Assembly: GCF_004210375.1 (NCBI RefSeq)
Contig: NC_134832.1
Location: forward strand, 150,161,592 to 150,225,591
Origin: Tachypleus tridentatus
Taxonomy: Eukaryota > Arthropoda > Merostomata > Xiphosura > Limulidae
Direction of reading: 5' to 3'
DNA length: 64,000 bases
A program made the translations under genes and the position numbers. Shown one piece after another: positions 11,962 to 24,770 of this stretch; position 1 is the first letter of the stretch, and each line of letters starts with the position of its first letter. The notes beneath the pieces are model-generated. The model saw only the letters and a program-made list of their open reading frames with translations. It was not told where the DNA came from and did no database searches.

Positions 11962-12166
11962 TGATTGGTAGAATTTAAACCAATCAGAGAGCTGTGATAT
12001 TTAATACCTATAAGTATTATATGATCTGATATATCAGGGCTCGAGTTGAACGACATGATTCGTATACTATTTTCATTGATAAATACATTAAATAACTATC
12101 AATAATTTCTCTCAAAAAATATGTTTATGAACTTCCTGTGAACGTTCTCGGCGAATAGTATAAAAG
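11962..12166 (+). promoter_or_regulatory. Shortened promoter region of copy 3
   Basis: The inverted CCAAT pair (11,962-11,986) and TATAAAAG (12,159-12,166) are both kept, but the 237 bp that correspond to 5,494-5,730 of unit 1 are missing at about 12,060. The deletion joins ATT to ATT, a 3-bp microhomology. Copy 3 therefore has a shorter upstream region than its sisters. Confidence 0.7.
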
Positions 12167-12243
12167 AAGGTTTGTTGTACCCAAGCAGGTATTATCGAGT
12201 TGTTTGAGAAAACGAGAGAGTTTGTTTGGTTAGTGCTAAAAAG

Positions 12244-14196
12244 ATGAAGTTCACTGTGAGTATATGTTAATAACAGTAGTTATCTAGATATACTAAAATA
12301 TATGTACTTATTCAATTCATTAACTAAGTGTAACAGACTATTATTTTATTTTAGGATTTAGATTCATTCAATTAACTCTCTTTGAAACGAAAGTATAATT
12401 AGGCTTAATTCGGATTACACAAAATAACTTGTGTTGATATGACTTTTTATCTGTAAATAAATATTGGATTAAAACAATTCTCTAAAGTAAAATTAAGCAA
12501 CAACAGCATTCCACGTCAAATCTAAATATTTCACTCAATTAAAAATGTTAGTGAAGAAAAATCGTGTTTTTATCTTTTGGTAAGAACAAAGTAACACAAT
12601 ATGATATTTTGTTCTGAACACATTTTATAGCCCCTCAATTTACCGTTGTGGTTTGGAAAACCAACACAAATAAGGACCAATTTGGTTTAAAATACGGAAG
12701 TCATAAAATTTAATATTTTCTTTACCATGTGAACCATAAAATTGTTTAAAATTTATTATGTTGGAGTTATCTTAATATTAAAAGCTTTCTGCACTACCTA
12801 ATTGGACTTGATAAACTAGAGGGAAGTGTTTAACACCTGCCACCGTAAACACGTGATATGTTGAAACGAGTGTGTGTGTTTTTCTTATAGCAAAGCCACA
12901 TAGGGCTATCTGCTCAGCCCACCGAGGGGAATCGAATCCCTGATTTTAGCGTTGTAAATCCGGAGACATACCGCTGTACTAGCGTGGGAATGTTGAAATA
13001 AAATGGCGGGTTTCATGGCTATCTTTATAAACATCCTCAACCTTAATTGGAGAAAGTGTTTATAAATATATATATTATTTTTAGTGGTAACAGGTCGTGA
13101 ATCATGTATCAAGGATCCACAGTCCAGTGTACTGACAACTCTGACGCACTGCCTGAAAGAACATTCAATCTTTTTTTCCCATGTTTATGACCACAAGCCA
13201 CACTCCAGTCATTTGTTTGAATTTTTAAAGTTTAGGAGTGCACGAGTGAAAAGAAAATCAAATATTCATAGAGAGTATAATACGTAGATACAAGAATGTA
13301 ACCTACGGTTCATTTGTTAATAATACTTCATAAAAAACAAATGTGACGAAGTGGTTAGCGGGGAGAGATTACGAATGAGAGAAACCAGGCGTGTGTCTCG
13401 CTAGTATAAAATCACATTTAGTACTTTAAATTAGTGGATGTGTAATGAGTGTGACAGTCAAATTTTAATATTTGATGATAGTAGTCCAACAGCAGTAGAT
13501 ATAGTACTTTAGCTGTTTTCTCTCCAGTTCAATATTAGGAATGGTTAGTATCATAAAACCTTGGAACTTTTCATGAATATCTGATATTAAAAATAACAAC
13601 AGTAAGTAATTCACTTTAAACTGAACACCATCCTAACCTGGTGTGAAGATTATTAACCTCATTTCATACGAAAGGAAACACGATACGTAAATAAAATGTT
13701 GCACTAAATAGTTTATAAGTCGTTAAACATCAATTCAACATCTTATCTGTGAAACTACAGCCTACATTAGTAACATTAAATCAATTCCCTAGTGGCATAT
13801 TGGACCGTTTGTGGACTTAAAACTCTTGCAAATTGATTTTGATACTCGTGGTGTGAAGAGAATAGGTAACTGTTTATGTTGCTTTGTGCTTAACCACAAA
13901 CAAACAAATGTTAAAGTCACTTGTGTTTCTAAATACGAATTATATTCTTTCAGCTTGTCATCTGTGTTGTCTTATCCCTTGTTGCTACAAGCTTGGCTGG
14001 GTATTATGGAGGACTTTTAGGTTATAGAGGTGTTCTTGGCGGTGGATATGGAAGTTATCTTGGCGGTGGGTATGGAAATTATCTTGGCGGTGGGTATGGA
14101 GGTTATCCTGGCGGTGGGTATGGACACGGAATTCACGGTGTCTACTGTCCTTGGGCTTATCCCGTTTACCCTCATTACGGTGGTTATTACCACTAA
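12244..14196 (+). CDS. Secreted Gly/Tyr-rich small protein, copy 3 (two coding exons)
   Basis: Exon 1 is 12,244-12,255 and its donor is GTGAGT, where copies 2 and 4 have GTAAGT; both are good donors. Exon 2 is 13,954-14,196. The predicted 84-residue product is the same as that of copies 2 and 4: a 19-residue signal peptide and a 65-residue mature chain with four GGGYG repeats and one Cys. The intron is 1,698 bp and carries the SINE family 2 and family 3 remnants. The promoter lacks 237 bp of upstream sequence present before copies 2 and 4. Function is as uncertain as for copy 2. Identical protein from separate units points to recent duplication or gene conversion. Confidence 0.85.
12871..12984 (-). 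mobile_element. SINE family 2 in intron 1 of copy 3
   Basis: Same insertion as at 6,541-6,650, minus strand, with B box GGATTCGATTCCC. Confidence 0.8.
13789..13908 (+). mobile_element. SINE family 3 remnant in intron 1 (copy 3)
   Basis: Same insertion as at 805-925, just upstream of the exon 2 acceptor at 13,953. Confidence 0.75.
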
Positions 14197-14664
14197 ATGG
14201 TTAGTTCATTAAATATTTAATTAATAATTATAAGGGTTATATCTACTTTGTCTTACAACAGGAGGATGTATGATATTGAAATATTGTACGAATTTATTTG
14301 ATATAAATAACAAAACTGACGTTGTGAAAGCAATGTGTTAAAATACCTAAGCCTTTTTTATTTTTATTTCACGATATTTATATTTTAATAAACCGTCACC
14401 AGTAGAATAGTTTGTAAGTAACATTTGTATCTGTAGGTTTGATATAAGATAAGTTCAGGTTAATCACTGTTATTATTAATGTAGATAAATACTGACAAGG
14501 GGGGAACTTAGAATTGTTTAATAAGTGTGATTGTTAATCTAGAGATCTAAGAATTAAAACGATACTTAAATGAAGTGACATGTGATAATAAAATTGACTG
14601 TCGTTTCTTGTTCTGTTATAACTCAATCGAACAACTTTGTACTGACAGACTCTTTACTTTCCAG

Positions 14665-14808
14665 GATGTAAGGAAAGTGGCCAACGAAAAGAGCCGTTTA
14701 CATGTTCGTCGCATCAAACAAGATAATCAAGTTGTGAATTCGAATTACTGTACTATGCATTTCTTTTGTAAATTTACACTAGTAAATAAATGTTTTGAAA
14801 TGAAAACT
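14665..14808 (+). other. Candidate 3' UTR exon of copy 3
   Basis: The acceptor CTTTCCAG ends at 14,664 and AATAAA lies at 14,785-14,790, as in the other units. Confidence 0.45.
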
Positions 14809-17800
14809 GTTTTATGATTTTTAACCGAGGCTTAACATATGCTTAAGGCATAATGAACACATCCGTCTGAGTACACTATACTGTTGTTCATTGTCCTTAA
14901 AGGGTAGTCGGGAACTTTTTGTGTGTGAGTTTGTAACAGAACAAAGTTCATGATAAACATCTGCCAACAGGAGAACCATAGTGGTTTATATGTTACATTT
15001 CTCTCAGATGAAAACATTCGTATAGCAACACTGTTGGTTGACAAAAGAACAAAAGAAAGGATGGCATGGTGCTCCAAGTAAAAGTTAATAAATTCAGATA
15101 GTCTCATATTTAGAACACTATCGGTATCCACAATAACACCCACAAGAGAATTATGACCATAGTGTTCACTGGTAAGGTGAAGACTATGATTACATACCAA
15201 ACTTAACACAATCCCCGAAACACAAACACACATCAAAGAAAAACAAGATAGAACGAAATAAAGTTCTTTCTAGTGTTTTGTGCTGTTAATAAGATAATAC
15301 CTATTATTTTGGAAGGTAATGTTCACATACTCATATTCCAGGAGGATTGTAGTCAGTTTGTAAAGATAACTGGTCTATCAATAACCTTGTTTTGCTTCCC
15401 AGAAGCTGTTTGAGATAGAAATTGTAGTTCAGGGTAACACTGGATAACCATAAGCACGAGATTAAATACGAGGGTTGAGAAAACAAGTATTTAATGGGAA
15501 CAAACCTCAATATAAACGGTCAGTATATCTCTGTAAATATTAATTTATTGGAGGAAACCTAAACGTATAAAAGCCACGTCATAAAATTTAGTTTTGTACA
15601 ACTTACAATAGTGGGAGTATTCTGTATATACGTAACTATGTATGTGACTGAAATAATAAAACAGTTTGACGTTATTTATTTGATCACATAATTTCATAAA
15701 ATAATTCCATACTTCGGATATCGAAGACTCAAGAATTATAAAATACTTACCATGTGTACAACAACCATTCCTTTATCAAGGAACACAATTTTAAATACAA
15801 GCACTTTATTCACAAGAATAACATAACTTCACTAGAACTGTACGTGAGGGTTTAGTTATATCTTTATTGATGTAAATTATAAATACAGTTCTTATAACGG
15901 AGTTGATAAACCACTGTTATTTTTTTCAGTAAAGGGTACAACTTTGAATACATAAAAATATTACAGTTTATATCAGCACTGTCTAAACACGTTTCTCCTG
16001 TAGTACTTCACAGAAAAATCTCTTTTGAGAAAGTGTTCATTTTTCTTAATGTTTCTAAATGAGGTATGGATACTGCGTTTAATAATTAATAGCATAAACA
16101 TCTGCACATAGGTCGTCAATTCTACAAGTATCCTAAAATACGAATTGATTCACTAGGTGTAACAACTGACAGTTATGGGTGCTTATAGAAATAAATTATA
16201 TTTAAAATTCTGTAGTTTCTATTTTCTAATGTTATCTATTGAACAACACGAGCATAATAAACTAAATAGGCGACTTAGTAAAGGCCAGTGACCTACTGAC
16301 ATCTGGATCTCTCCGATCAATTGTTTAATGTTTACTCGTGCTGAGTACAGCGATAGTAGACCACGAGACATCCTTTCAGATACAACAAAACAAACACTAA
16401 ACAGTTATGTAATGGATATTTCACTGTTTTAAGGTTTAAATGATTGGAGACTATAAACGAGTTAGATATAACTTATTTTAATTTATGTTATAGATGTTTG
16501 CCTATAACAATTTATCCCCATGTGTGATATTAGTTTGAGTAAAATATATTTATAAGATTCATTATAAGTGGTATCTAGAGGAATAATATGTCATCTATTT
16601 ACGTATATATCTTAACCAGTTTGATCTTTATCCACTAGAGGTAATGAAACCCTCGATTTTGGAGTTTTAAATCATTATCTCTTCCAATGTTACTCTGTTT
16701 GACCATCATTGTTTTAATTATCATTTATCTTTTATACAACATTTTACCAGCAACAGAAGAATAATGATTTGATTGATATCTGTATCATAGAGAAATACCC
16801 GTTTTCAAAATAGCTTTGAAGAGTAACATTCTTTGTTTGTTCTGCTCAACTGGAATGTTGAAAACTGAAACCATGTTTTGAAAGTTAGAAGTCTCCAAAC
16901 TAATCATAGTTTCAGTGGGGAGCGGTGTTGGGTTCGTAACGTTTTTGTCCAGTTTTTATTACAATAAATATGATATCAATATATGAATTATTTTAGGTTT
17001 TACAAAATGTGCTTATATTTACAGGATAATAAGTACAATCTAAAGAAGGTTATGTTAATATAAATGTTTAATTGGTGGTAATATAAAGGTTGTCTTACTT
17101 TCAGGTTTAAAAAGCACCGATTATTATTCAGTTTTAGAAAATTATATTTTTCACTTTGTGTCATTGATTTTGAAACTTATAGATTAGAACCTAACCAAAA
17201 CTCAACTTATGAACCTTAGATGAAATCTTTCCTTTACCCAAGATGGAGACATTTGTTGAGTCATTCATACTTCATGATATATATGAGGCATATAGAGTAT
17301 ATATTTCATAGATTGCAGGACAGAGCATAATGTAAAATCCATAACCTCGTATAAAAAGTATATACATTAGAAAAACTGAATACTTCTCTCTGTTTTACTG
17401 TCGTCTAGGCTTACGTAACCCTAATCCAGAGACTGATGATAAGCCTGAACTTAGTTGTTTTACAAACTAAACACAAACAACAAATAATAATTCATACTAA
17501 CTAAAAATTATAGAATTACTAAAATAAGTTTAGTAGCTACTCTTAAATATAGCCATGAAATGTTTTTATTTTCTAATGCTTGGTGTAACGTCTTTGATCA
17601 ACATATGATGATATACATAGGAGAACAAATACCAATAATGATACGAGTGATTTAAAACTTTCGTAACAATGTATTTAATATCGCAAGACGGACGTGACTG
17701 AGTGATAAACGGTTATGGTCTTGAAATGGGATGATTCGTGGTTCGCTATCCGTTACTTACCAAAATGGTCTGCAGTTAGGGGCTCTTTTATAGAGTTGGT

Positions 17801-18428
17801 CACATATTTCCATTTCTCACAGAAAAGTATGCCTGGAGTTGGCGGCGAGTTTTGTTGCCTTCCCTTTAGTTTATCAGACTAGACACAGAGACCCTTCTCT
17901 TATAAGATATTAAAAAAATCTTCAATAATTTTTTTGTTATTTACTAGAATGAGACTGGTAACAAATTTGATCATATATTTATTTCGTAAAGATCTGACAT
18001 ATCAAGTTATACATTCATTGTACACCATAAGACTGAACACATCTAACACATAAACGTGCACACGAACATTGCTCAAATCAGAAATAGACGAGTCCTTTTA
18101 TGTAGTTGTTTACATATATAATGTAATATGTTTATGTATACGTATTATGTTAATACACATAAAGAGAAATGAAACTATTAAAATAACCAGATAAGATTAT
18201 CAACAGTACATCCTTTCTTTAACATCACAAACTAGTCTTCCTAGCAATTTAAATGTGTAGAGGAACAACCTACGTAAATAATAGTGTAGTTTAAACGGCT
18301 ACCAATATATGTCACTTACGTACGATTCAATAAATAAATTCAAGCGCAATTTTTGAATGAACAAAATATATATTCTTTGATTTTTGTTAAATTTCTGTTG
18401 TTATAACTGAGAAGATTGGAAGTGTCAA
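14809..18428. other. Spacer of unit 3, subtype A
   Basis: No gene seen. It shares the unit 1 markers (CATAGGTCGTC near 16,110, TATAGAGTATA near 17,290). It has a private insertion of about 20 bp near 16,443 (GATTGGAGACTATAAACGAG). An old SINE lies at about 17,675-17,905. Confidence 0.7.
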
Positions 18429-18862
18429 ATGATTGGTAGAATTTAAACCAATCAGAGAGCTGTGATATTTAATACCTATAAGTATTATATGATCTGATAT
18501 ATCAGGGCTCGAGTTGAACGACATGATTGTAAAAATTGTTATCAGTTAAAACTTGTACTACCAGTCAGCTGTTGCTTAGATTATTTTGTTTTTCCACATA
18601 CAAATATATTTAATACGTTAACATTAGTTAGTGTTTGTAAATCTTGTTATATCGGGGAACTGAAAATAAACCTTAAAAAAATAAATTATGAATATTTGAA
18701 AGAAAACGAGAAAAACAAAATAAGGTAAACAATAAAAATGCCTTTAAAACTGACTCTAGGTATTCGTATACTATTTTCATTAATAAATACATTAGATAAC
18801 TATCAATAATTTCTCTCAAAAAATATGTTTAAGAACTTCCTGTGAACGTTCTCGGCGAATAG

Positions 18863-18870
18863 TATAAAAG
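18863..18870 (+). promoter_or_regulatory. TATA box of copy 4
   Basis: TATAAAAG lies 79 bp before the exon 1 ATG, with the GAACGTTC palindrome just upstream (about 18,844-18,851). The full-length upstream region is present, unlike copy 3. Confidence 0.7.
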
Positions 18871-18948
18871 GAGGTTTGTTGTACCCAAGCAGGTATTATC
18901 GAGTTGTTTGAGAAAACGAGAGAGTTTGTTTGGTTAGTGCTAAAAAAG

Positions 18949-20938
18949 ATGAAGTTCACTGTAAGTATATGTTAATAACAGTAGTTATCTAGATATACTA
19001 AAATATATGTACTTATTCAATTCATTAACTAAGTGTAACAGACTATTATTTTATTTTAGGATTTAGATTCATTCAATTAACTCTCTTTGAAACGAAAGTA
19101 TAATTAGGCTTAATACGGATTACACAAAATAACTTGTGTTGATATGACTTTTCATCTGTAAATAAATATTGGATTAAAACAATTCTCTAAAGTAAAATTA
19201 AGCAACAACAGCATTCCACGTCAAATCTAAATATTTCACTCAATTAAAAATGTTAGTGAAGAAAAATCGTGTTTTTATCTTTTTGGTAAGAACAAAGTAA
19301 CACAATATGATATTTTGTTCTGAACACATTTTATAGCCCCTCAATTTACCGTTGTGGTTTGGAAAACCAACACAAATAAGGACCAATTTGGTTTAAAAAT
19401 ACGGAAGTCATAACATTTAATATTTTCTTTACCATGTGAACCATAAAAATTGTTTAAAATTTATTATGTTGAAGTTATCTTAATATTAAAAGCTTTCTGC
19501 ACTACCTAATTGGACTTGATAAACTAGAGGGAAGTGTTTAACACCTGCCACCGTAAACACGTGATCTGTTGAAATGAGTGTGTGTGTTTTTCTTGGAGCA
19601 AAGCCACATAGGGCTATCTGCTCAGCCCACCGAGGGGAATCGAACCCCTGATTTTAGCGTTGTAAATCCGGAGACATACCGCTGTACTAGCGTGGGAATG
19701 TTGAAATAAAATGGCGGGTTTCATGGCTATCTTTATAAACATCCTCAACCTTAATTTGAGAAAGTGTTTATAAATATATATATTATTTTTTATTGGTAAC
19801 AGGTCGTGAATCATGTATCAAGGATCCACAGTCCAGTGTACTGACAACTCTGACGCACTGCCTGAAAGAACATTCAATCTTTTTTTCCCATGTTCATGAC
19901 CACAAGCCACACTCTAGTCATGTTCATGACCACAAGCCACACTCCAGTCATTTGTTTGAATTTTTAAAGTTTAGGAGTGCACGAGTGAAAAGAAAATCAA
20001 ATATTCATAGAGAGTATAATACGTAGATACAAGAATGTAACCTACGGTTCATTTGTTAATAATACTTCATAAAAAACAAATGTGACGAAGTGGTTAGCGG
20101 GGAGAGATTACGAATGAGAGAAACCAGGCGTGTGTCTCGCTAGTATAAAATCACATTTAGTACTTTAAATTAGTGGATGTGTAATGAGTGTGACAGTCAA
20201 ATTTTAATATTTGATGATAGTAGTCCAACAGCAGTAGATATAGTACTTTAGCTGTTTTCTCTCCAGTTCAATATTAGGAATGGTTAGTATCATAAAAAAC
20301 CTTGGAACTTTTTCATGAATATCTGATATTAAAAATAACAACAGTAAGTAATTCACTTTAAACTGAACACCATCCTAACCTGGTGTGAAGATTATTAGCC
20401 TCATTTCATACGAAAGGAAACACGATACGTAAATAAAATGTTGCACTAAATAGTTTATAAGTCGTTAAACATCAATTCAACATCTTATCTGTGAAACTAC
20501 AGCCTACATTAGTAACATTAAATCAATTCCCTAGTGGCATATTGGACCGTTTGTGGACTTAAAACTCTTGCAAATTGATTTTGATACTCGTGGTGTGAAG
20601 AGAATAGGCAACTGTTTATGTTGCTTTGTGCTTAACCACAAACAAACAAATGTTAAAGTCACTTGTGTTTCTAAATACGAATTATATTCTTTCAGCTTGT
20701 CATCTGTGTTGTCTTATCCCTTGTTGCTACAAGCTTGGCTGGGTATTATGGAGGACTTTTAGGTTATAGAGGTGTTCTTGGCGGTGGATATGGAAGTTAT
20801 CTTGGCGGTGGGTATGGAAATTATCTTGGCGGTGGGTATGGAGGTTATCCTGGCGGTGGGTATGGACACGGAATTCACGGTGTCTACTGTCCTTGGGCTT
20901 ATCCCGTTTACCCTCATTACGGTGGTTATTACCACTAA
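18949..20938 (+). CDS. Secreted Gly/Tyr-rich small protein, copy 4 (two coding exons)
   Basis: Exon 1 is 18,949-18,960 with donor GTAAGT, and exon 2 is 20,696-20,938. The predicted 84-residue protein is identical to copies 2 and 3 (MKFTLVICVVLSLVATSLA signal peptide, then the GGGYG-repeat chain ending GGYYH). The intron is 1,735 bp and carries the same two SINE remnants. It also has a 30-bp direct duplication near 19,890-19,950 that is shared with copy 2 but absent from copies 1 and 3. The gene is followed by a candidate non-coding exon with AATAAA. It is the last copy seen on the right of the array. Confidence 0.85.
19579..19692 (-). mobile_element. SINE family 2 in intron 1 of copy 4
   Basis: Same insertion as at 6,541-6,650, minus strand. 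Here the B box reads GGGGTTCGATTCCC, closest to the family form. Confidence 0.8.
20531..20650 (+). mobile_element. SINE family 3 remnant in intron 1 (copy 4)
   Basis: Same insertion as at 805-925, upstream of the exon 2 acceptor at 20,695. Confidence 0.75.
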
Positions 20939-21405
20939 ATGGTTAGTTCATTAAATATTTAATTAATAATTATAAGGGTTATATCTACTTTGTCTTACAA
21001 CAGGAGGATGTATGATATTGAAATATTGTACGAATTTATTTGATATAAATAACAAAACTGACGTTGTGAAAGCAATGTGTTAAAATACCAAAGCCTTTTT
21101 TATTTTTATTTCACGATATTTATATTTTAATAAACCGTCACCACTAGAATAGTTTGTAAGTAACATTTGTATCTGTAGGTTTGATATAACATAAGTTCAG
21201 GTTAATCACTGTTATTATTAATGTAGATAAATACTGACAAGGGGGAACTTAGAATTGTTTAATAAGTGTGATTGTTAATCTAGAGATTTAAGAAGTAAAA
21301 CGATACTTAAATGAAGTGACATGTGATAATAAAATTGACTGTCGTTTCTTGTTCTGTTATAACTCAATCGAACAACTTTGTACTGACAGACTCTTTACTT
21401 TCCAG

Positions 21406-21548
21406 GATGTAAGGAAAGTGGCCAACGAAAAGAGCCGTTTACATGTTCGTCGCATCAAACAAGATAATCAAGTTGTGAATTCGAATTACTGTACTATGCA
21501 TTTCTTTTGTAAATTTACACTAGTAAATAAATGTTTTGAAATGAAAAC
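21406..21548 (+). other. Candidate 3' UTR exon of copy 4
   Basis: The acceptor CTTTCCAG ends at 21,405 and AATAAA lies at 21,526-21,531. Confidence 0.45.
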
Positions 21549-24500
21549 TGTTTTATGATTTTTAACCTAGGCTTAACATACGCTTAAGGCATAATGAACA
21601 CATCCGTCTGAGTACAGTATACTGTTGTTCATTGTCCTTAAAGGGTAGTCGGGAACTTTTGTGTGTGAGTTTGTAACAGAACAAAGTTCATGATAAACAT
21701 CTGCCAATAGGAGAACCATAGTGGTTTATATGTTACATTTCTCTCAGATGAAAACATTCGTATAGCAACACTGTTGGTTGACAAAAGAACAAAAGAAAGG
21801 ATGGCATGGTGCTCTAAGTAAAAGTTAATAAATTCAGATAGTCTCATATTTAGAACACTATCGGTATCCACAATAACACCCACAAGAGAATTATGACCAT
21901 AGTGTTCACTGGTAAGGTGAAGACGATGATTACATAACAAACTTAACACAATCCCCGAAACACAAACACACATCAAAGAAAAACAAGATAGAACGAAATA
22001 AAGTTCTTTCTAGTGTTTTGTGCTGTTAATAAGATAATACTTATTATTTTGGAAGGTAATGTTCACATACACATATACCAGGAGGATTGTAGTCAGTTTG
22101 TAAAGGTAACTGGTCTATCAATAACCTTGTTTTGCTTCCCAGAAGCTGTTTGAGATAGAAATTGTAGTTCAGGGTAACACTGTATAACCATAAGCACGAG
22201 ATTAAATACGAGGGTTGAGAAAACAAGTATTTAATGGGAACAAACTTCAATATAAACGGTCAGTATATCTCTGTAAATATTAATTTATTGGAGGAAACCT
22301 AAACGTATGAAAGCCACGTCACAAAATTTAGTTTTGTACAACTTACAATAGTGGGAGTATTCTGTATGTACGTAACTATGTATGTGACTGAAATAATAAA
22401 ACAGTTTGACGTTATTTATTTGATCACATAATTTTATAAAATAATTCCATACTTCGGATATCGAAGACTCCAAGAATTATAAAATACTTACCATGTGTAC
22501 AACAACCATTCCTTTATCAAGGAACACAATTTTAAATACAAGCACTTTATTCACAAGAATAACATAACTTCACTAGAACTGTACGTGAGGGTTTAGTTAT
22601 ATCTTTATTGATGTAAATTATAAATACAGTTCTTATAACGGAGTTGATAAACCACTGTTATTTTTTCAGTAAAGGGTACAACTTTGAATACATAAAAATA
22701 TTACAGTTTATATCAGCACTGTCTAAACACGTTTCTCCTGTAGTACTTCACAGAAAAATCTCTTTTGAGAAAGTGTTCATTTTTCTTAATGTTTCCAAAT
22801 GAGGTATGGACACTGGGTTTAATAATTAATAGCATAAACATCTGTACATAGAGCGTCAATTCTACAAGTATCCTTAAATACGAATTGATTCACTAGGTGT
22901 AAGAACTGACAGTTATGGGTGCTTATTGAAATAAACTGTATTTAAAATTCTGTAGTTTCTGTTTTATAAAATTATCTATTGAACAACACGAGCATAATAA
23001 ACTAAATAGGCGACTTAGTAAAGGCCAGTGACCTACTGACATCTGGATCTCTCCGATCAATTGTTTAATGTTTACTCGTGCTGAGTACAGCGATAGTAGA
23101 CCACGAGACATCCTTTCAGATACAACAAAACAAACACTAAACAGTTATGTAATGGATATTTCACTGTTTTAAGGTTCAAATGATATAACTTATTTTAATT
23201 TATGTTATAGATGTTTGCCTATAACAATTTATCCCCATGTGTGATATTAGTTTGAGTAAAATATATTTATAAGATTCATTATAAGTGGTATCTAGAGGAA
23301 TAATATGTCATCTATTTACGTATATATCTTAACCAGTTTGATCTTTATCCACTAGAGGTAATGAAACCCTCGATTTTGGAGTTTTAAATCATTATCTCTT
23401 CCAATGTTACTCTGTTTGACCATCATTGTTTTAATTATCATTTATCTTTTATACAACATTTTACCAGCAACAGAAGAATAATGATTTGATTGATATCTGT
23501 ATCATAGAGAAATACCCGTTTTCAAAATAGCTTTGAAGAGTAACATTCTTTGTTTGTTCTGCTCAACTGGAATGTTGAAAACTGAAACCATGTTTTGAAA
23601 GTTAGAAGTCTCCAAACTAATCATAGTTCCAGTGGGGAGCGGTGTTGGGTTCGTAACGTTTTTGTCCAGTTTTTATTACAATAAATATGATATCAATATA
23701 TGAATTATTTTAGGTTTTACAAAATGTGCTTATATTTACAGGATAATAAGTACAATCTAAAGAAAGTTATGTTAATATAAATGTTTAATTGGTGGTAATA
23801 TAAAGGTTGTCTTACTTTCAGGTTTAAAAAGCACCGATTATTATTCAGTTTTAGAAAATTATATTTTTCACTTTGTGTCATTGATTTTGAAACTTATAGA
23901 TTAGAACCTAACCAAAACTCAACTTAAGAACCTTAAATGAAATCTTTCCTTTACCTAAGATGGAGACATTTGTTGAGTCATTCATACTTCATGATATATA
24001 TGAGGCATCTGTGTTGAGGCATATATTTCATAGATTGCAGGACAGAGCATAATGTAAAATCCATAACCTCGTATAAAAAAAGTATATACATTAGAAAAAC
24101 TGAATACTTCTCTCTGTTTTACTGTCGTCTAGGCTTACGTAACCCTAATCCAGAGACTGATGATAAGCCTGAACTTAGTTGTTTTACAAACTAAACACAA
24201 ACAACAAATAATAATTCATACTAACTAAAAATTATAGAATTACTAAAATAAGTTTAGTAGCTACTCTCAAATATATCCATGAAATGTTTTTATTTTTTAA
24301 TGCTTGGTGTAACGTCTGTGGTCAACATATGATGATATACATAGAACAAATACCCATAATGCTACGAGTGATTTAAAACTTTTGTAACAATGTATTTAAT
24401 ATCGCAAGACGGACGTGACTGAGTGATAAACGGTTATGGTCTTGAAATGGAATGATTCGTGGCTCGCTACCCGTTACTTACCAAAATGGTCTGCAGTTAG

Positions 24501-24770
24501 GGGCTCTTTTATAGAGTTGGTCACATATTTCCATTTCTCACAGAAAAGTGTGCCTGGAGTTGGCGGCGAGTTTTGTTGCCTTCCCTTTAGTTTATCAGAC
24601 TAGACACAGAGACCCTTCTCTTATAAGATATTTAAAAAATCTTCAATAATTTGTTTGGTATTTACTAGAATGAGAATGGTAACAAATTTGATCATATATT
24701 TATTTAGTAAAGATCTGACATATCAAGTTATACATTCATTGTACACCATAAGACTGAACACATCTAACAT
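21549..24770. other. Spacer of unit 4, subtype B, ending the array
   Basis: No gene seen. It shares the unit 2 markers (CATAGAGCGTC near 22,848, GCATCTGTGTTGAGGC near 24,005) but keeps the old SINE head (about 24,395-24,625) that unit 2 lost. From about 24,640 substitutions become more frequent, and after about 24,770 only a diverged resemblance remains. Confidence 0.7.

Larger units (their letters stand above)
1..24770 (+). repeat. Tandem array of 6.3-6.7 kb gene-bearing units
   Basis: Four consecutive units are seen. Exon 2 recurs at 971, 7,650, 13,954 and 20,696, giving unit lengths of 6,679, 6,304 and 6,742 bp. By eye the units agree almost base for base, with scattered substitutions and short indels, and each holds one small secreted-protein gene plus about 4 kb of spacer. 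Spacers 1 and 3 share one set of variants and spacers 2 and 4 another (A-B-A-B). Unit 2 is shortest because of one deletion of about 130 bp near 11,340 and one of 237 bp near 12,060. The array continues off the left edge. On the right the close match fades from about 24,640 and stops near 24,770. Assembly duplication of haplotypes is unlikely to explain four head-to-tail copies with distinct variants, but I cannot exclude an assembly artefact. Confidence 0.95.

Noticed and set aside
13084-13287. Open frame of 67-77 codons in intron 1 with an acceptor-like TTTTTAG before it
   Set aside because: In copies 1 and 2 small deletions disturb the frame, and in copy 4 the AG is lost, so it is not a kept exon.
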